Shown piece by piece: positions 6,492 through 10,085 of a stretch of DNA of 10,085 nucleotides. The notes beneath the pieces were generated by a model that had not been told where the DNA came from, made no database searches, and saw nothing but the letters and a program-made list of their open reading frames with translations. The position numbers were made by a program, and so were the translations under genes. Position 1 is the first letter of the stretch, and the number at the start of each line of letters is the position of its first letter. The DNA lies in NCBI GenBank assembly GCA_946630405.1, contig CAMOYW010000016.1:1-10085 (forward strand), given 5' to 3'. The DNA is from an uncultured Clostridia bacterium. GTDB lineage: Bacteria; Bacillota; Clostridia; Lachnospirales; CAG-274.

Positions 6492-8727
6492 TCTTAAAGT
6501 TTACGGCATAGTTCAAGGTGTGGGATTTCGTCCGTTTGTGGCAAGAGAGGCACTGAATCTCGCCGTCAAAGGTTATGTTGCAAACAAAGGCTCTTTTGTG
6601 GATATATATATGCAGGGAGAAAACAGCGAAAAACTTGTATCACATATACTCTCCTCTCCTCCCAAAAGAGCGCACATATTCTTTTCGGAACGATTTGAAA
6701 TTGACGAAAAAGAGTATACCGCCTTCGTAATAGCCGAAAGCGAGAAAGAAAAAGGAGAAATATTTGTATCTCCCGATATAGCACTTTGTCCCACTTGCGA
6801 AAAAGAACTTTTTGACAAAAACAACAAAAGGTATCTTCATCCATTCATAAACTGCACGCAATGCGGTCCACGTTTGACTATTACGGAAGGAATGCCTTAT
6901 GACAGGGAGCGTACCTCAATGAAAAGCTTCCCCATGTGCAGTGAGTGCGAGAGGGAATATTATACCCCCGCTTCAAGACGATATGATGCGCAACCCGTAT
7001 GTTGCAACGACTGCGGCCCACATGTATATATTGTAGACACAGACATAACAAACGGCAAGGCGATAAGCTTTGCAAGAAAAGCTTTAAGCGAAGGAAAGAT
7101 CATTGCAATAAAGGGCATAGGCGGTTTTCATCTGTGCTGTGATGCCACTAACGAAAAGACCATAGAGCGTTTGAGAAAGCTTAAATCACGCCCGTTCAAA
7201 CCATTTGCGCTGATGATGAAAAGCATAAAAGAAGTCAAAGAGCATTGCACCCTTGACAAGGCAAGAGAAAAAATGCTTTCAGACTGGCAAAAGCCCATAA
7301 TACTGCTTGAGAAAAAAGAAAGCTCACCATTACCCGAAAGCATTGCTCCTAACTCCAAAACACTCGGGGTCATGCTTCCGTATGCTCCGCTTCATGCTCT
7401 GCTTTTTAACTATCCCGATAATATAGATTTAAGCACGACACTTGTAATGACAAGCGGAAATCCTCACGGTGCTCCTATTTGTATAACGGATGAACAGGCA
7501 AAAGAATACATTTCGCCGTTTTGCGATTTAATACTTTCGCACAACAGAGAAATATTAATAAGAGCCGACGATACCGTAACAGACTTTTTTAAAAACAAGC
7601 CCTATATGATAAGGCGGTCGCGCGGCTTTGCTCCGTTACCGATAGTCGTTGACGAACATTTAAAAGGTGAAGGATTGGCCATAGGTGCGGAACTTAAAAA
7701 CACCTTTTGCATAGCCAAAAAGAATCTTCTCTACCCTTCTCCTTTTATCGGGGATATCGGAGATATCAGATCCTACACGGTACTTGAACATACCGTAAAA
7801 AAAATGACGGAACTTTTTGAGGCAAAGCCAGAATGGGTAGTGTGTGACAAGCACCCGCTTTACCAAACGAGCGAAATTGCCGAACAATTATCCAAAAATC
7901 TCAACGTACCGCTGATAAAACTTCAGCACCACTATGCGCATATACTTTCGTGTATGGCTGAAAATAAAATTAACAATCAAATTATCGGCATTGCGTTTGA
8001 CGGCACCGGTTACGGAGATGACGGCAGCATTTGGGGCGGAGAATTTTTTGTTTGCGACAGAAAAAGCTACGAAAGGGTCGGCTCCATTATGCCGTTTATG
8101 CAGCCCGGAGGCGATCTGTCCTCGAAAGAAGGATTTAGGATCGCAGCATCCGTTTTAGATGAAGAAAGCTATCAAAAAAATACACATATATGTGATAAAA
8201 ACACCTATGACGTGATAAAAAAAATGAACGGGGAAAAAATTAATTCGGTACTATCTACAAGCTTCGGAAGGCTTTTTGATGCCGTGAGTGCGATACTTGA
8301 CATAAAAAAAAGCTCAACATACGAGGGAGATGCCGCAAATAATCTGATGTACTGTGCCCAGCTATACGATAAAACGGAATATGAGCCGTTTTATCCTCTC
8401 ATACGCAAAGATGAGATCATCAGGCTTAATACTACGGAATTTATAAACAAACTTGCTCAAAAAAAGGCAGATCCCCCTGCCCTTGCCTATGAATTTCATG
8501 CCGTACTTGCCGATATGGTGGCAGAAGCATGTAAAGAAATAAGAAAACAATATGAATTAAATACCTGCGCCTTAAGCGGAGGAGTCTTCCAAAACAGGCT
8601 CTTTTTGACACTTTGCTGTGAAAGACTTGAAAATTTTGGTTTTGAGGTACTTACTCACAGCCTTGTACCTCCAAATGATGGAGGACTTTGCTTGGGTCAG
8701 GCTTATTACAACTTAAAGGAGGAGTGA
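6478..8727 (+). CDS. hypF: HypF, carbamoyltransferase of hydrogenase maturation
   Basis: HypF uses carbamoyl phosphate and ATP to carbamoylate the C-terminal cysteine of HypE, the first step toward the cyanide ligands of the Fe(CN)2CO unit. All domains are present in 749 residues, a normal length. An N-terminal acylphosphatase domain has GIVQGVGFRPFV (10-21). Two zinc-finger-like pairs lie at Cys104/Cys107 with Cys126/Cys129, and Cys154/Cys157 with Cys176/Cys179. A YrdC-like domain spans about 195-385 (KSRPFKPFALM at 236-246, MIRRSRG at 377-383). The Kae1-like carbamoyltransferase domain has HHYAH (484-488), FDGTGYGDDGSIWGGEF (507-523) and LSGGVFQN (699-706). The ATG at 6478 places the acylphosphatase motif at the usual distance from the N-terminus. 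It overlaps K2 by 14 bases, tying hydrogenase-type ligand synthesis to the nitrogenase-like genes. Confidence 0.97.
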   Translation: MRTINLKVYGIVQGVGFRPFVAREALNLAVKGYVANKGSFVDIYMQGENSEKLVSHILSSPPKRAHIFFSERFEIDEKEYTAFVIAESEKEKGEIFVSPDIALCPTCEKELFDKNNKRYLHPFINCTQCGPRLTITEGMPYDRERTSMKSFPMCSECEREYYTPASRRYDAQPVCCNDCGPHVYIVDTDITNGKAISFARKALSEGKIIAIKGIGGFHLCCDATNEKTIERLRKLKSRPFKPFALMMKSIKEVKEHCTLDKAREKMLSDWQKPIILLEKKESSPLPESIAPNSKTLGVMLPYAPLHALLFNYPDNIDLSTTLVMTSGNPHGAPICITDEQAKEYISPFCDLILSHNREILIRADDTVTDFFKNKPYMIRRSRGFAPLPIVVDEHLKGEGLAIGAELKNTFCIAKKNLLYPSPFIGDIGDIRSYTVLEHTVKKMTELFEAKPEWVVCDKHPLYQTSEIAEQLSKNLNVPLIKLQHHYAHILSCMAENKINNQIIGIAFDGTGYGDDGSIWGGEFFVCDRKSYERVGSIMPFMQPGGDLSSKEGFRIAASVLDEESYQKNTHICDKNTYDVIKKMNGEKINSVLSTSFGRLFDAVSAILDIKKSSTYEGDAANNLMYCAQLYDKTEYEPFYPLIRKDEIIRLNTTEFINKLAQKKADPPALAYEFHAVLADMVAEACKEIRKQYELNTCALSGGVFQNRLFLTLCCERLENFGFEVLTHSLVPPNDGGLCLGQAYYNLKEE
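8715..8722 (+). promoter_or_regulatory. Strong ribosome binding site of hypC
   Basis: AAAGGAGG ends 9 bases before the hypC ATG at 8732, inside the end of hypF. It is the best Shine-Dalgarno match seen in the window, which suits a small chaperone needed in quantity. Confidence 0.8.
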
Positions 8728-8731
8728 TAAT

Positions 8732-8926
8732 ATGTGCGTCGGATTATCTGCAAAGGTAGTAGACATTAAGGAAGATACTGCTATAATAGATGCAGACGGT
8801 GTTAAAAAGGAAATAAATGCCGCTTTGATAGATGAACTTGAAGTCGGCGACTATATCATGGTACACGCAGGTACCGCCATTGCGAAAATAGGGTCGGATA
8901 TAAATGTATTGGACGAAATACTATGA
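8732..8926 (+). CDS. hypC: HypC-type hydrogenase maturation chaperone, short variant
   Basis: HypC binds HypD and the iron that receives CO and cyanide, then delivers the Fe(CN)2CO unit to its target protein. The essential cysteine directly follows the initiator Met (MCVG), which settles the start. The VGDYIMVHAGTAI segment (38-50, with His45) is the family signature. Two oddities are visible. The usual MCxxxPGKV opening reads MCVGLSAKV, with Ser at the near-invariant Pro6 and Ala at Gly7. At 64 residues it also lacks the C-terminal helix region of longer HypC proteins such as that of E. coli (about 90). HAGTAI replaces the more common HAGFAI. It follows hypF by 4 bases and overlaps hypD by 4. 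A specialised HypC for a non-standard client is possible, but short HypC proteins also occur in ordinary hydrogenase operons. Confidence 0.93.
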   Translation: MCVGLSAKVVDIKEDTAIIDADGVKKEINAALIDELEVGDYIMVHAGTAIAKIGSDINVLDEIL

Positions 8927-9960
8927 TTGAAAAAGCAAAAAATATAATACAGAATTATAACGGGAAACCCTTACGGATCATGGAGGTCTGCGGAACTCAC
9001 ACTCACGAAATATTCAGGCTCGGAATAAGAAGTTTGCTTCCCAGACAGGTTGACCTCATATCGGGACCCGGTTGCCCCGTGTGCGTTACTCCCGTTAATT
9101 ACATCGACAAAGCAATATACCTTGCACAAAAAGGTTGCTGTATTTGTACTTTCGGAGACCTTGTAAGAGTTCCCGGTTCGGAAAGCTCTCTTGCTCAGGC
9201 AAGGGCACAAGGTGGCGACATCAAAACGGTATACTCGCCCGAAGATGCCATGTTATATGCAACACAACATCCCGAAAAAAAAGTTGTGTTTCTTGCGGTA
9301 GGTTTTGAAACCACAGTGCCTGCAGTATGTATTGCAGTTGATTCCGCCAAGAAAAACGGGATTGACAACTTTTCCGTACTGACCGCACATAAAACCATGC
9401 CCGCAGCATACGAAGCATTAAAGGGAAGTGCGGATGTATTCATATATCCCGGTCATGTCAACGCAATTACCGGAAATGCCGTATGCAAAGAACTCACAAA
9501 GCAAGGCGTGAGCGGTGTGGTTGCGGGCTTTACGGCAGAAGAACTCCTCATGGCTTTTGCGGTAATACTTACTCTGTATGAGAAAGACACCCCATTTTTT
9601 AAAAACTGCTATACTTCCGTTGTGAAAGACGAAGGAAATATAGCCGCACAAAAACTTATAAATAAAATTATGACTCCGTGCGACAGCACATGGAGAGGGC
9701 TCGGAGTTATAAAAGGTTCGGGACTTATGCTTAAGTCCGAATACTCAAACTATGATGCAATGATAAAATACGATGTTCCCGATATTAAAGGTTCACCCAA
9801 TCCCGCATGTAAATGTGCCGATATACTTATGGGCAAATGCAAACCACCTCAATGCCCTCTTTTCGGTAAAGTTTGCACACCTCTTAAACCCGTTGGTGCC
9901 TGTATGGTATCGGGAGAAGGTGCGTGCAGCGCATACTATCAATATGGAGAAAACTTATGA
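8923..9960 (+). CDS. hypD: HypD, Fe(CN)2CO assembly protein
   Basis: HypD is the iron-sulfur scaffold that, with HypC, carries the iron during attachment of cyanide (from HypE) and CO. All family landmarks are present in 345 residues, close to the usual length. CGTHTH has Cys23; GPGCPVCVTP (48-57) has the redox pair Cys51/Cys54; TFGDLVRVPGS (76-86) and GFETTVP follow. The C-terminal cysteine-rich segment (Cys296, Cys298, Cys306, Cys311, Cys318, Cys327, Cys335) includes the 4Fe-4S ligands. The key cysteines Cys23, Cys51 and Cys54 correspond to Cys41, Cys69 and Cys72 of E. coli HypD. The start overlaps the hypC stop (ATGA) and the stop overlaps hypE (ATGA), so HypC, HypD and HypE are translationally coupled. 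The protein looks fully functional. Confidence 0.97.
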   Translation: MIEKAKNIIQNYNGKPLRIMEVCGTHTHEIFRLGIRSLLPRQVDLISGPGCPVCVTPVNYIDKAIYLAQKGCCICTFGDLVRVPGSESSLAQARAQGGDIKTVYSPEDAMLYATQHPEKKVVFLAVGFETTVPAVCIAVDSAKKNGIDNFSVLTAHKTMPAAYEALKGSADVFIYPGHVNAITGNAVCKELTKQGVSGVVAGFTAEELLMAFAVILTLYEKDTPFFKNCYTSVVKDEGNIAAQKLINKIMTPCDSTWRGLGVIKGSGLMLKSEYSNYDAMIKYDVPDIKGSPNPACKCADILMGKCKPPQCPLFGKVCTPLKPVGACMVSGEGACSAYYQYGENL

Positions 9961-10085
9961 CGGATAAATTCATTACCCTTGCCCACGGAAGTGGTTCGGG
10001 TCAAACAAATACACTGATAAACGAAATCTTTAAAAAGCGTTTCGACAATCCCTACTTAACAAGCGATGATGCGGCTGTTCTTTCT
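9957..10085 (+). CDS. hypE: HypE, N-terminal part (3' end outside window)
   Basis: The first 43 residues of HypE, which dehydrates the carbamoyl group placed on its C-terminal cysteine by HypF to a thiocyanate and passes cyanide to the HypCD iron. The visible N-terminus ITLAHGSGSGQTNTLI and the DDAAVLS end of the fragment match the AIR-synthase-like start of HypE (ITLAHGSGG...L...DDAAVL). GSGS replaces the more common GSGG. The ATG overlaps the hypD stop as ATGA, with TGGAGA at 9945-9950 in front of it. The frame is open to the end of the window. The catalytic C-terminal cysteine cannot be checked here. Confidence 0.9.
   Translation, partial: MTDKFITLAHGSGSGQTNTLINEIFKKRFDNPYLTSDDAAVLS

Larger units (their letters stand above)
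1..10085 (+). other. Single translationally coupled operon segment
   Basis: All eleven genes point the same way. Overlaps are 8 bases (hydE/H1, H1/D1, H2/D2), 4 bases (K1/H2, D2/K2, hypC/hypD, hypD/hypE) and 14 bases (K2/hypF). The two gaps are 1 base (D1/K1) and 4 bases (hypF/hypC). No stretch is long enough to hold an internal promoter or terminator outside coding sequence. This implies a common transcript and closely linked output. The operon starts before and continues beyond the window. Confidence 0.85.

Noticed and set aside
6455..6500. Frameshift truncating the K2 C-terminus
   Set aside because: K2 is shorter than K1 at its end, but no other frame continues the K1-like tail, and hypF starts properly within the overlap.
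1..10085. CRISPR arrays, tRNA/rRNA, insertion sequences, riboswitches, terminators
   Set aside because: The window is filled by overlapping coding sequence. No tandem repeats, terminal inverted repeats, hairpin plus T-run in intergenic space, or RNA gene was seen.

Overview
The window is wall-to-wall coding on the + strand. It holds eleven genes, the first and last cut by the window edges: hydE (3' end) - H1 - D1 - K1 - H2 - D2 - K2 - hypF - hypC - hypD - hypE (5' end). Every junction is an overlap or a gap of at most 4 bases, so this is almost certainly part of one polycistronic operon. No promoter, terminator, RNA gene, mobile element or CRISPR array is visible. AT-rich sequence, AAAGGAG-type ribosome binding sites, a GTG start and the gene content suggest a strictly anaerobic bacterium, most likely a clostridial Bacillota. 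This assignment is inferred from style and content, not from a phylogenetic marker.

Layout. Bases 1-309 are the C-terminal end of a HydE-type radical SAM protein, the [FeFe]-hydrogenase H-cluster maturase family. Bases 302-6491 hold two consecutive copies of a three-gene module, each in the order NifH-like reductase, NifD-like subunit, NifK-like subunit. The copies are clear paralogs but strongly diverged. Bases 6478-10085 encode HypF, HypC, HypD and the start of HypE, which build the Fe(CN)2CO unit of [NiFe]-hydrogenases.

The NifH-like proteins keep the P-loop and both 4Fe-4S cluster cysteines and look like working ATP-dependent reductases. The D- and K-like proteins are much shorter than nitrogenase MoFe subunits. 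By hand alignment the D proteins lack the FeMo-cofactor ligands (Cys275 and His442 of Azotobacter NifD), and the D/K pairs keep only part of the P-cluster ligand set. They are therefore not a nitrogen-fixing nitrogenase. They belong to the uncharacterised nitrogenase-like branch, whose studied relatives reduce tetrapyrroles or C-S bonds or assemble cofactors.

The notable point is the combination. A HydE-type enzyme, two ATP-driven nitrogenase-like reductases and the CO/cyanide-ligand machinery HypFCDE are packed into one translationally coupled unit, with no hydrogenase structural gene in view. The working hypothesis is a dedicated pathway that makes or reduces an organometallic cofactor or its precursor, with the two HDK modules doing successive or partner-specific steps. 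The sequence does not show the substrate, and hypA, hypB, hydF, hydG and any target enzyme are not in the window.
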